Assembly: GCF_030812475.1 (NCBI RefSeq)
Contig: NZ_JAUSSR010000012.1
Coordinates: 62,001-126,000 of the forward strand
Direction: 5' to 3'
Origin: Pseudomonas lini
GTDB taxonomy: Bacteria; Pseudomonadota; Gammaproteobacteria; Pseudomonadales; Pseudomonadaceae
Length of the DNA: 64,000 nt
The notes beneath the pieces were generated by a model that worked only from the letters and a program-made list of their open reading frames with translations, was not told the origin of the DNA and made no database searches. How positions within the stretch are numbered: the stretch's first letter is position 1; every line of letters begins with the position of its first letter. Positions 16,368 to 27,407 of the stretch are shown piece after piece. The position numbers and the translations under genes were made by a program.

Positions 16368-18284
16368 ATGGGCAAAATTATCGGTATCGACCTGGGGACT
16401 ACCAACTCCTGCGTCTCCATTCTTGAAAACGGCAAAGCCAAAGTCATCGAAAACGCCGAAGGCGCGCGTACCACGCCTTCGATCGTGGCGTATGCCAACG
16501 ATGGCGAAATCCTGGTTGGCCAATCGGCCAAGCGTCAGGCAGTGACCAATCCGCACAACACCCTGTACGCGGTGAAGCGTCTGATCGGTCGTCGCTTCGA
16601 CGAAGAAGTCGTGCAGAAAGACATCCAGATGGTCCCTTACAAGATCGTCAAGGCTGACAACAGCGACGCCTGGGTTGAAGTGAACGGCCAGAAAATGGCA
16701 CCGCCACAAATCTCGGCTGAAATTCTGAAGAAAATGAAGAAGACCGCCGAAGACTACCTCGGCGAGCCAGTGACCGAAGCGGTGATCACCGTTCCGGCCT
16801 ACTTCAACGACAGCCAGCGTCAAGCCACCAAGGACGCCGGCCGCATCGCGGGCCTGGACGTCAAACGTATCATCAACGAACCGACCGCAGCTGCGCTGGC
16901 TTACGGTATGGACAAGGCCAAGGGCGATCACACTGTGATCGTTTATGACCTGGGCGGCGGTACTTTCGACGTTTCCGTGATCGAAATCGCTGAAGTCGAT
17001 GGCGAGCACCAGTTCGAAGTATTGGCCACCAACGGCGACACTTTCCTGGGCGGTGAAGACTTTGACATTCGTCTGATCGACTACCTCGTCGACGAATTCA
17101 AGAAAGAAAGCGGCATGAACCTCAAAGGTGATCCGCTGGCGATGCAGCGCCTGAAAGAAGCGGCTGAAAAAGCCAAGATCGAACTGTCCTCGAGCCAGTC
17201 GACCGACGTGAACCTGCCGTACATCACCGCAGACGCTACCGGTCCGAAACACTTGAACGTGAAGATCTCGCGCTCCAAGCTGGAATCGCTGGTGGAAGAC
17301 CTGGTTCAACGCACCATCGAACCTTGCCGCATTGCGATGAAAGACGCCGGTATCGACATTGGCGCGATCAACGACGTGATCCTGGTCGGCGGTCAGACCC
17401 GTATGCCACTGGTTCAGAAGCTGGTCACCGATTTCTTCGGTAAAGAAGCCCGTAAAGACGTCAACCCTGACGAAGCGGTTGCCATGGGTGCTGCGATCCA
17501 GGGCGCGGTATTGGCCGGCGACGTGAAAGACGTCCTGCTGCTCGACGTCAGCCCGCTGACCCTGGGTATCGAAACCATGGGCGGCGTGATGACTGCGCTG
17601 ATCGAGAAAAACACCACGATTCCTACAAAGAAATCGCAAGTGTTCTCGACGGCCGACGACAACCAGGGCGCAGTGACCATTCACGTGCTGCAAGGCGAGC
17701 GCAAGCAAGCCGCACAGAACAAGTCCCTGGGCAAATTCGACCTGGCCGAGATTCCACCAGCACCACGTGGCGTGCCACAAATCGAAGTGACCTTCGACAT
17801 CGACGCCAACGGCATCCTGCACGTCGGCGCGAAAGACAAGGCCACCGGCAAGACTCAGTCGATCGTGATCAAGGCCAACTCCGGTCTGTCCGAAGACGAA
17901 ATTCAGCAGATGGTTCGTGATGCTGAAGTGAACGCCGAGGAAGACCGCAAGTTCGAAGAGCTGGCCAGCGCCCGTAACCAGGGCGACGCGCTGGTTCACT
18001 CGACGCGCAAAATGGTCGCTGATGCCGGCGACAAAGTGAGTGCTGAAGAGAAGACTGCAATCGAAGCTGCAGTAGTAGCCCTGGAAGCCGCCATCAAGGG
18101 CGACGACAAGGCTGCTATCGATGCCAAGGTTGAAGAGCTGTCCAAAGTCTCCGCGCCAGTGGCTCAGAAAATGTACGCCGAACAGGCCCAGCCTGCTGAA
18201 GGCGCTGCACCACACGACGAAAAAGCTGAAAAAGCCGACGACGTCGTGGACGCTGAGTTCGAAGAAGTCAAAGACCACAAGTAA
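16368..18284 (+). CDS. dnaK: Chaperone DnaK (Hsp70)
   Basis: DnaK is a 638-residue ATP-driven chaperone. The actin-like ATPase domain (1-385) has IGIDLGTTNSCV at the start, IINEPTAAALAYG near 168 and the phosphate loop YDLGGGTFDVSVIE near 190; the linker DVLLLDVSPLTLGIE precedes the substrate-binding beta domain and helical lid, ending in an acidic EFEEVKDHK tail. The ATG at 16368 has a GGGAGAG site; a GTG two codons earlier is less likely. A sigma-32 promoter lies at 16261-16288. It is followed by a 296-bp gap and then dnaJ. Confidence 0.98.
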   Translation: MGKIIGIDLGTTNSCVSILENGKAKVIENAEGARTTPSIVAYANDGEILVGQSAKRQAVTNPHNTLYAVKRLIGRRFDEEVVQKDIQMVPYKIVKADNSDAWVEVNGQKMAPPQISAEILKKMKKTAEDYLGEPVTEAVITVPAYFNDSQRQATKDAGRIAGLDVKRIINEPTAAALAYGMDKAKGDHTVIVYDLGGGTFDVSVIEIAEVDGEHQFEVLATNGDTFLGGEDFDIRLIDYLVDEFKKESGMNLKGDPLAMQRLKEAAEKAKIELSSSQSTDVNLPYITADATGPKHLNVKISRSKLESLVEDLVQRTIEPCRIAMKDAGIDIGAINDVILVGGQTRMPLVQKLVTDFFGKEARKDVNPDEAVAMGAAIQGAVLAGDVKDVLLLDVSPLTLGIETMGGVMTALIEKNTTIPTKKSQVFSTADDNQGAVTIHVLQGERKQAAQNKSLGKFDLAEIPPAPRGVPQIEVTFDIDANGILHVGAKDKATGKTQSIVIKANSGLSEDEIQQMVRDAEVNAEEDRKFEELASARNQGDALVHSTRKMVADAGDKVSAEEKTAIEAAVVALEAAIKGDDKAAIDAKVEELSKVSAPVAQKMYAEQAQPAEGAAPHDEKAEKADDVVDAEFEEVKDHK

Positions 18285-18338
18285 GTTGTTGGTCGCCCGG
18301 TTGACTGCCTTCTGGCGGTGACTGGTAGGATGTCGCCG

Positions 18339-18358
18339 CGCGGGAGCTTGCTCCCGCG
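18339..18358 (+). repeat. Short REP-like hairpin between dnaK and dnaJ
   Basis: CGCGGGAGCTTGCTCCCGCG is a self-complementary element related to the GGAGC-TTGCTC core of the REPs elsewhere in the window. It lies 55 bp after dnaK, in a 296-bp gap that otherwise shows no gene and no clear sigma-32 site. It may limit read-through into dnaJ or stabilise the dnaK mRNA end. Confidence 0.6.
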
Positions 18359-18580
18359 TTGGCGTGTCTGGAGTTAGCGAATTTTTACAGCATGCGACAT
18401 CGCTCGTGTGTTGGTGGCATGGCCGGAAATGCTCCTGCTTTCCGAGTCGAAAGTGCCGCATCGAATCAAGACCAGGATCGTTGAATTGACGTGAGTTGGG
18501 TCCGGGCCTGTATTGGGGCTCAACGAGTTTGGCGAGGCTCAGGAGGGGTTTGCCGAACGTCCTTAAGAGTGCAAAGACTT

Positions 18581-19705
18581 ATGGCAAAGCGTGACTATTA
18601 CGAAGTATTGGGTGTTGAGCGCGGCTCAAGCGAAGCGGATCTGAAAAAGGCCTACCGTCGCCTGGCGATGAAGCACCACCCGGACCGTAATCCCGATGAC
18701 AAAGCGTCGGAAGAGATGTTCAAGGAGGCCAACGAGGCCTACGAAGTGCTGTCCGATTCCAGCAAGCGCGCGGCGTACGACCAGTACGGTCATGCCGGCG
18801 TCGACCCGAGCATGGGCGGCGGCGGTGCCGGGTTTGGCGGTCAGAACTTCTCCGACATCTTTGGTGATGTCTTCAGTGACTTCTTCGGTGGCGGTCGCGG
18901 CGGCTCCCGTGGCGGCGCTCAGCGCGGCAGCGACCTGCGCTACACCCTGGAGCTGAACCTGGAAGAAGCGGTGCGCGGTACCACCGTGAATATCCGCGTT
19001 CCGACACTGGTCAATTGCAAACCGTGCGACGGATCGGGGGCAAAGAAAGGCTCTTCGCCTGTCACTTGCCCGACCTGCGGCGGTATCGGCCAGGTCCGCA
19101 TGCAGCAGGGCTTCTTCTCGGTGCAGCAGACCTGCCCGCGCTGCCATGGCCAAGGCAAGATCATTTCCGATCCGTGCGATTCCTGCCGCGGCGAAGGCCG
19201 AGTCGAAGAGTACAAGACGCTCTCGGTGAAAGTGCCGGCCGGCGTCGATACCGGTGACCGTATTCGCCTGTCCGGCGAAGGCGAGGCGGGTGCGCAGGGT
19301 GGCCCGACCGGCGACCTGTACGTGGTGATCAATGTGCGCGAGCACGCTATCTTTCAGCGTGACGGCAAACACCTGTTCTGCGAAGTGCCGATCAGCTTTG
19401 TCGACGCGGCGCTGGGTGGCGAGCTGGAGATTCCGACCCTCGATGGTCGGGTCAAGCTGAGAATCCCCGAGGGGACTCAAACCGGCAAGCAGTTCCGTGT
19501 CCGCGGCAAAGGCGTTGCACCAGTACGTGGTGGCGGTGCCGGAGACCTGATGTGTCGTGTGGCGGTCGAAACCCCGGTCAACCTGGGGCGCCGTCAGCGC
19601 GAATTGCTGGAAGAATTCCGTAACTCGCTGGCGGACGACAACAGTCATTCGCCGAAAACCACCGGTTGGTTCGAAGGCGTAAAGCGCTTCTTCGGCGATT
19701 TGTAA
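18581..19705 (+). CDS. dnaJ: Chaperone DnaJ (Hsp40)
   Basis: DnaJ is a 374-residue co-chaperone that loads substrates on DnaK and stimulates its ATPase. The J domain (1-70) has the HPD tripeptide in MKHHPDRNPDD, followed by a Gly/Phe-rich segment (about 75-115). Four zinc-finger repeats are present: CKPCDGSG, CPTCGGIG, CPRCHGQG and CDSCRGEG, then two beta barrels. The start is the ATG at 18581 (MAKRDYYEVLGV), not the longer frame upstream. The dapB gene follows after 10 bp with an AAGGAG site, so the two may be co-transcribed. Confidence 0.98.
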   Translation: MAKRDYYEVLGVERGSSEADLKKAYRRLAMKHHPDRNPDDKASEEMFKEANEAYEVLSDSSKRAAYDQYGHAGVDPSMGGGGAGFGGQNFSDIFGDVFSDFFGGGRGGSRGGAQRGSDLRYTLELNLEEAVRGTTVNIRVPTLVNCKPCDGSGAKKGSSPVTCPTCGGIGQVRMQQGFFSVQQTCPRCHGQGKIISDPCDSCRGEGRVEEYKTLSVKVPAGVDTGDRIRLSGEGEAGAQGGPTGDLYVVINVREHAIFQRDGKHLFCEVPISFVDAALGGELEIPTLDGRVKLRIPEGTQTGKQFRVRGKGVAPVRGGGAGDLMCRVAVETPVNLGRRQRELLEEFRNSLADDNSHSPKTTGWFEGVKRFFGDL

Positions 19706-19715
19706 GGAGACAGGC

Positions 19716-20519
19716 ATGCGACGTATTGCAGTGATGGGCGCCGCCGGGCGCATGGGCAAAACCCTGATCGAGGCCGTGCAGCAAACGCCAGGCGCCGGTC
19801 TGACGGCTGCGATTGATCGCCCTGACAGCTCGCTGGTCGGCGCGGATGCCGGTGAGTTGGCGGCGCTGGGTCGTATCGGCGTGCCATTGTCCGGTGATCT
19901 GGATCGGGTAGCTGACGAGTTCGATGTGCTGATCGACTTCACGCACCCGACGGTGACCCTGAAGAATCTCGCGTTCTGCCGCAAGCATCGCAAGGCGATG
20001 ATCATCGGCACCACCGGTTTCAGCGTAGAAGAGAAGCAGTTGCTGGCGGAGGCGGGCAAGGATATTCCGATCGTCTTCGCGGCCAACTTCAGCGTCGGCG
20101 TCAATCTGTGCCTGAAGCTGCTCGACACCGCGGCCCGGGTGCTGGGTGACGATGTCGACATCGAGATCACTGAAGCCCACCATCGGCATAAAGTCGATGC
20201 GCCGTCCGGTACCGCCGTGCGCATGGGTGAAGTGATTGCCGATGCGCTGGGTCGTGACTTGAAGAAGGTGGCGGTTTACGGTCGAGAAGGCCAGACCGGT
20301 GCCCGTGCCCGCGACACCATCGGCTTCGCGACCGTGCGTGCCGGTGACATCGTGGGCGATCACACCGTGCTCTTCGCCGCCGACGGTGAGCGTGTCGAGA
20401 TCACGCACAAGGCGTCCAGTCGCATGACCTTCGCCAAGGGCGCGGTCCGTGCGGCATTGTGGCTGGACAAGCGTGGGCCAGGCCTTTACGACATGCAAGA
20501 CGTGCTCGATCTGCGTTAA
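19716..20519 (+). CDS. dapB: 4-hydroxy-tetrahydrodipicolinate reductase DapB
   Basis: DapB is a 267-residue NAD(P)H enzyme of the lysine/diaminopimelate pathway in the cytoplasm. The N-terminal dinucleotide site is AVMGAAGRMGKTLIEA (residues 5-20); the catalytic and substrate region has EAHHRHKVDAPSGTA (about 155-169), with the conserved His-His and Lys. The C-terminus returns to the nucleotide domain. It starts 10 bp after dnaJ and ends at a terminator hairpin at 20534-20566. Confidence 0.97.
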   Translation: MRRIAVMGAAGRMGKTLIEAVQQTPGAGLTAAIDRPDSSLVGADAGELAALGRIGVPLSGDLDRVADEFDVLIDFTHPTVTLKNLAFCRKHRKAMIIGTTGFSVEEKQLLAEAGKDIPIVFAANFSVGVNLCLKLLDTAARVLGDDVDIEITEAHHRHKVDAPSGTAVRMGEVIADALGRDLKKVAVYGREGQTGARARDTIGFATVRAGDIVGDHTVLFAADGERVEITHKASSRMTFAKGAVRAALWLDKRGPGLYDMQDVLDLR

Positions 20520-20533
20520 GATGCACCCGAAAT

Positions 20534-20566
20534 CGGGTTCAAGCCTGGGGTTTGGACCCGTTTTTA
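20534..20566 (+). terminator. Terminator after dapB
   Basis: CGGGTTCAA-(8)-TTGGACCCG stem followed by TTTTTA, 15 bp after the dapB stop. It separates dapB from carA, so carA should have its own promoter between here and about 20630. Confidence 0.8.
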
Positions 20567-20629
20567 TCCCGCCAAGCGACGTCCTGTCGCATTCTCCGGC
20601 CTTTAGGGCTCATTGGCGGTAGACCAAAA

Positions 20630-20782
20630 ATGCCTTTTTCTGTAAGCTACAGCTTTAGTGTGTCCACTAAAAGCGCGCAGAATTATTCGGTGAAGAAGCG
20701 GGGTGACGTGTCCATACGTCACTCCGCTTTTTTACAACCTGCGATCGCCCTTTCAGGCTTTATTTACGGGAGGTCTTCTTGA
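20630..20782 (+). CDS. Candidate carA leader peptide (50 aa)
   Basis: A small frame runs from the ATG at 20630 to a TGA at 20780-20782 that overlaps the carA start (TTGA). It spans the intrinsic terminator at 20697-20733 without a stop codon, and its last codons contain the carA ribosome site GGGAGG. This is the geometry of leader-peptide attenuators such as E. coli pyrBI, where a ribosome following RNA polymerase prevents the hairpin. The ribosome site upstream of the ATG is weak (GGCGGT). The protein has no recognisable domain. Whether it is translated is unproven. Confidence 0.45.
   Translation: MPFSVSYSFSVSTKSAQNYSVKKRGDVSIRHSAFLQPAIALSGFIYGRSS
20697..20733 (+). promoter_or_regulatory. 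Candidate carA attenuator (intrinsic terminator)
   Basis: AGCGGGGTGACGT at 20697-20709 pairs with ACGTCACTCCGCT at 20716-20728 (13 bp with one G-U), followed by a run of six T (20728-20733). It lies 45 bp before the carA start and inside the leader frame. A weaker hairpin TTTAGTG-TGTC-CACTAAA (20654-20671) precedes it and may act as a pause or antiterminator. Pyrimidine or arginine control is the natural expectation for carAB. Confidence 0.7.
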
Positions 20783-21915
20783 CTAAGCCAGCCATACTCG
20801 CCCTTGCTGATGGCAGCATTTTTCGCGGCGAAGCCATTGGAACCGACGGTCAAACCGTTGGTGAGGTGGTGTTCAACACCGCCATGACCGGCTATCAGGA
20901 AATCCTTACCGATCCTTCCTACGCCCAACAGATCGTTACCCTGACTTACCCGCACATCGGCAATACCGGTACCACACCGGAAGACGCCGAGTCCGATCGC
21001 GTCTGGTCCGCTGGCCTGGTTATCCGGGACCTGCCGCTGGTCGCGAGCAACTGGCGTAACAAGCTGTCGCTGTCCGATTACCTGAAAGCCAACAACGTGG
21101 TGGCAATCGCCGGTATCGACACCCGCCGCCTGACGCGCATCCTGCGTGAGAAAGGCGCGCAGAACGGCTGCATCATGGCCGGTGACAACATCTCCGAAGA
21201 AGCGGCCATTGCTGCAGCGCGAGAGTTCCCTGGCCTGAAAGGCATGGACCTGGCGAAAGTCGTCAGCACCCAGAAGCAATATGAATGGCGCTCGACTGTC
21301 TGGGATCTGAAAACCGACAGCCACGCGACCATTGAAGCATCCGAGCTGCCTTACCACGTGGTTGCCTACGACTACGGCGTCAAGCTGAACATCCTGCGCA
21401 TGCTGGTCGAGCGCGGTTGCCGCGTGACCGTGGTGCCGGCGCAAACGCCCGCCGCTGAAGCCTTGGCGCTCAACCCCGATGGCGTGTTCCTGTCCAACGG
21501 CCCGGGTGACCCCGAGCCATGCGACTACGCGATCCAGGCGATCAAGGACGTGCTGCAGACCGACATCCCGGTCTTCGGTATCTGCCTCGGTCACCAGCTG
21601 CTGGCCCTGGCCGCCGGCGCCAAGACCCTGAAAATGGGCCACGGCCACCACGGCGCCAACCACCCGGTCCAGGACCTGGACAGCGGTGTGGTGATGATCA
21701 CCAGTCAGAACCACGGCTTCGCGGTAGATGAGACTACCCTGCCAGGCAATGTCCGGGCGATCCACAAATCGCTGTTCGACGGCACCCTGCAAGGCATCGA
21801 GCTTACCGACAAGAGCGCCTTCAGCTTCCAGGGTCACCCTGAAGCCAGCCCTGGCCCGAACGACGTAGCGCCATTGTTCGATCGCTTCATCAACGAAATG
21901 GCCAAGCGACGCTGA
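20779..21915 (+). CDS. carA: Carbamoyl-phosphate synthase small subunit CarA
   Basis: CarA is the 378-residue glutaminase that supplies ammonia to CarB for carbamoyl phosphate, needed for both arginine and pyrimidines. The N-terminal CPSase small-chain domain is followed by a class-I glutamine amidotransferase: nucleophile Cys269 in GICLGHQL, and His353 and Glu355 in GHPEASPGP. The start is a TTG at 20779, preceded by GGGAGG; there is no upstream or nearby ATG in frame. The TTG overlaps the stop of the candidate leader peptide. CarB follows after 117 bp. Confidence 0.96.
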   Translation: MTKPAILALADGSIFRGEAIGTDGQTVGEVVFNTAMTGYQEILTDPSYAQQIVTLTYPHIGNTGTTPEDAESDRVWSAGLVIRDLPLVASNWRNKLSLSDYLKANNVVAIAGIDTRRLTRILREKGAQNGCIMAGDNISEEAAIAAAREFPGLKGMDLAKVVSTQKQYEWRSTVWDLKTDSHATIEASELPYHVVAYDYGVKLNILRMLVERGCRVTVVPAQTPAAEALALNPDGVFLSNGPGDPEPCDYAIQAIKDVLQTDIPVFGICLGHQLLALAAGAKTLKMGHGHHGANHPVQDLDSGVVMITSQNHGFAVDETTLPGNVRAIHKSLFDGTLQGIELTDKSAFSFQGHPEASPGPNDVAPLFDRFINEMAKRR

Positions 21916-21937
21916 TCGCTCGCCTAGATGCAGCAAA

Positions 21938-21975
21938 GCTCGAGGGCGGTCCCGACACCGGTGGCCCCCTCGAGC
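21938..21975 (+). other. Hairpin in the carA-carB gap
   Basis: GCTCGAGGG at 21938-21946 pairs perfectly with CCCTCGAGC at 21967-21975, with a 20-base GC-rich loop and no T-tract. It is probably an RNA-stability or processing element rather than a terminator. The gap has no gene, unlike some Pseudomonas where another gene sits between carA and carB. Confidence 0.5.
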
Positions 21976-22032
21976 CTTCACAGATTGAACAAGACGGCTT
22001 GCCGACTGACCTGCGGATTTGAGTGACAACCC

Positions 22033-25250
<3,218 letters not shown>

Positions 25251-25254
<4 letters not shown>

Positions 25255-25727
25255 TCAAATACCCAATGACCGTCCAGGGCGCCAAGGCCCTGGAAGAAGA
25301 ACACGCCCACCTGACCAAGGTCGTCCGTCCGAAGCTCAGCCAGGACATCGGCACAGCGCGGGAACTGGGTGACTTGAAGGAGAACGCCGAATACCATGCC
25401 GCCCGCGAGCAGCAGGGTATGGTTGAGGCGCGGATTCGTGACATCGAAGGCCGGATTCAGAACCAGGTCATCATCGACGTCACGACCATTCCTCACACCG
25501 GCAAAGTGATCTTCGGCACCACCGTTGAAATCGCCAACGTCGAGACGGATGAAAGCGTCACTTACCACATCGTGGGTGAGGATGAGGCCGACTTCAAACT
25601 CGGCAAGATATCGGTGGGCTCGCCACTGGCCCGGGCCTTGATTGCCAAGGAAGAGGGCGACGTAGTTGCCGTGAAAACGCCTGGCGGCGTTATCGAGTAT
25701 GAGATTGTCGAAGTTCGCCACATCTGA
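25251..25727 (+). CDS. greA: Transcription elongation factor GreA
   Basis: GreA is a 158-residue factor that enters the RNA polymerase secondary channel and stimulates cleavage of backtracked RNA. The N-terminal coiled coil holds GDLKENAEYHAARE (residues 41-54), whose acidic tip acts at the active site; the C-terminal FKBP-like domain has VGEDEADFKLGKISVGSPLARAL. The ATG at 25251 overlaps the carB stop, which couples the two genes; a second Met at residue 6 is an alternative. A GGCGCCCGC/GCGGGCGCC hairpin follows. Confidence 0.96.
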
Positions 25728-25732
25728 AAGAA

Positions 25733-25755
25733 GGCGCCCGCTGCATGCGGGCGCC
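25733..25755 (+). terminator. GC-rich hairpin after greA
   Basis: GGCGCCCGC-TGCAT-GCGGGCGCC, a perfect 9-bp stem that ends one base before the ATG of the next gene. There is no T-tract, so it may hinder translation initiation of that gene rather than end transcription. Confidence 0.5.
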
Positions 25756-26160
25756 ATGCTTTGGCAACTGACCCAGATGTTATGGGTGGGTGGGCTGTGG
25801 CTGTTGCATATCGGTCTGCTGCCGGTGCTGGGCCATATCGGCCTGGCGCCGCTGCTGATCGACGAAATCGTGGACGTGCTCAATACACTGATGGTGGGAT
25901 TCGCCGCAGTGTGTGTGATTTTTCAGGCTTTGGTGCTGATTCAGGCCGAGGGCCTTGCCCGTCTATGGCGCGATATTCGCGGGCAACTGCTGATGACGGC
26001 GCTGTATGCGTGTGCGATGTACTTCGCGGTGCGCTTCGGCTGGCCCGATGCGGTGCGCTGGCACGTGTTCAGCTTTCTTGTCCTGGGGTTTTCCGGGTTG
26101 GTGCTGGTGTTGCAACCGGTGCCGGGATGGAGTGGCAGGGTGCGCGAAGCACACCCTTGA
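25756..26160 (+). CDS. Small inner-membrane protein (DUF4149-like)
   Basis: A 134-residue hydrophobic protein with four predicted membrane helices (about 8-28, 38-60, 74-93 and 99-118) and a short polar tail. I tentatively place it in the DUF4149 family of unknown function, on size, four-helix layout and its usual position between greA and yhbY in Pseudomonas. The ATG at 25756 abuts a strong hairpin and has no visible ribosome site, so the start is uncertain and expression may be coupled to greA. It converges on yhbY. Confidence 0.7.
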   Translation: MLWQLTQMLWVGGLWLLHIGLLPVLGHIGLAPLLIDEIVDVLNTLMVGFAAVCVIFQALVLIQAEGLARLWRDIRGQLLMTALYACAMYFAVRFGWPDAVRWHVFSFLVLGFSGLVLVLQPVPGWSGRVREAHP

Positions 26161-26169
26161 CCCTTGCCA

Positions 26170-26478
26170 TCACTTGAAGCGATGAACGTTCGACAGCTGC
26201 TTGTTGACGCTGAAGTTCTTGCGGTAAATCAGTGCCATCTTGCCGATGACCTGAACCAGGTCCGCTTTGCCGACTTTGCACAGTTCTGCAATGTTCGCCA
26301 GGCGCGACTCGCGATCGAGGATGTTGAGCTTGATTTTGATCAGCTCGTGATCCGCCAAAGCGCGTTCAAGTTCGGCTAACACACCTTCAGTCAAACCGTT
26401 GTCAGCCACGATCAAAACCGGTTTCAGATGGTGGCCAATGGATTTGTACTGTTTCTTCTGCTCTTGAGTGAGCGGCAT
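26170..26478 (-). CDS. yhbY: CRM-domain RNA-binding protein YhbY
   Basis: YhbY is a 102-residue single-domain CRM protein that associates with pre-50S ribosomal particles. Key features are LTQEQKKQYKSIGHHLKPVL at the start and a GxxG-type loop replaced here by VADNGLTEGV, followed by LIKIKLNILDRE and QVIGKMALIYRKN. Length is typical. It is divergent from rlmE, another 50S-maturation factor, a pairing conserved in gamma-proteobacteria. Confidence 0.93.
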   Translation of the reverse strand: MPLTQEQKKQYKSIGHHLKPVLIVADNGLTEGVLAELERALADHELIKIKLNILDRESRLANIAELCKVGKADLVQVIGKMALIYRKNFSVNKQLSNVHRFK

Positions 26479-26583
26479 AATCTGACCCCTGCGTCTGATC
26501 TTGTAAAAAGCGGCGGCCAGTTTACCCGAGCGAGTCCGGGACCGCCCAGTTAATCACGACCCGTTTTATTTTTGAGGTGGCCC

Positions 26584-27213
26584 GTGGCCCGTTCCAAGAC
26601 AAGCCTTAAGTGGCTGCAAAGACATGTCAATGATCCCTATGTGAAGCAGGCGCAGAAGGATGGTTACCGCTCGCGTGCGAGTTACAAGCTTCTGGAGGTC
26701 CAGGAGAAATACAAGCTGATCCGTCCGGGTATGAGCGTTGTCGACCTGGGTGCGGCGCCCGGCGGCTGGTCGCAGGTCACTAGTCGGCTGATCGGTGGCC
26801 AGGGGCGTCTGATCGCCTCGGACATCCTGGAAATGGACAGCATTCCGGACGTGACTTTCATCCAGGGTGACTTCACCCAGGACGAAGTGCTCGCTCAGAT
26901 CCTTGAGGCCGTGGGTAATTCGCAGGTGGACCTTGTGATTTCCGATATGGCCCCCAATATGAGTGGTACGCCTGAGGTGGACATGCCCAAAGCCATGTTT
27001 CTATGTGAGCTGGCTCTTGATCTGGCGGCTCGGATACTCAAGCCGGGTGGTAATTTCGTGATCAAGGTGTTTCAGGGCGAAGGGTTTGATGCTTACGTGA
27101 AGGACGCTCGTCAGAAATTCGACAAGGTCCAGATGATCAAGCCGGACTCTTCCCGTGGCAGTTCCCGCGAGCAATACATGCTGGCTTGGGGCTACCGCGG
27201 CAGTAGTGAGTAA
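26584..27213 (+). CDS. rlmE: 23S rRNA 2'-O-methyltransferase RlmE (FtsJ/RrmJ)
   Basis: RlmE is a 209-residue enzyme that methylates the 2'-OH of U2552 in 23S rRNA late in 50S assembly. The SAM site is DLGAAPGGWSQV (about residues 56-67), with catalytic Asp in ISDMAPNMSG and Lys in FVIKVFQGEGFD. The start is the GTG at 26584, since it has GAGGTG 4 bases upstream and opens the conserved ARSKTSLKWLQRH; the ATG-like frame extension upstream is not conserved-looking. It is followed by ftsH after 194 bp, as in most gamma-proteobacteria. Confidence 0.96.
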   Translation: MARSKTSLKWLQRHVNDPYVKQAQKDGYRSRASYKLLEVQEKYKLIRPGMSVVDLGAAPGGWSQVTSRLIGGQGRLIASDILEMDSIPDVTFIQGDFTQDEVLAQILEAVGNSQVDLVISDMAPNMSGTPEVDMPKAMFLCELALDLAARILKPGGNFVIKVFQGEGFDAYVKDARQKFDKVQMIKPDSSRGSSREQYMLAWGYRGSSE

Positions 27214-27407
27214 ATCGAGGTTTTTTTGCGGGGCGATAGGATTTTCGTATTTCGCCTTGTAGGAATTAGCGAATATTGTGTAGGAAGTGTTTCACAAAGG
27301 GTTACAGACGGCGCCTGCCAGAGTCGTAGGTAATGTAGTAAGTTAGGCCGGTGAATATCATGCGAAGCGCGCGCCTATCAGCGGCGCTTGCTTCAGAGGG
27401 TAGTTAA

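Noticed and set aside
16302..18461. A 719-codon open frame antisense to dnaK
   Set aside because: It is a shadow of strongly biased dnaK codon use, with no recognisable domain; the sense strand is certain.
18285..18580. A heat-shock promoter for dnaJ
   Set aside because: I found no CTTGAAA with a properly spaced CCCCAT in this gap.
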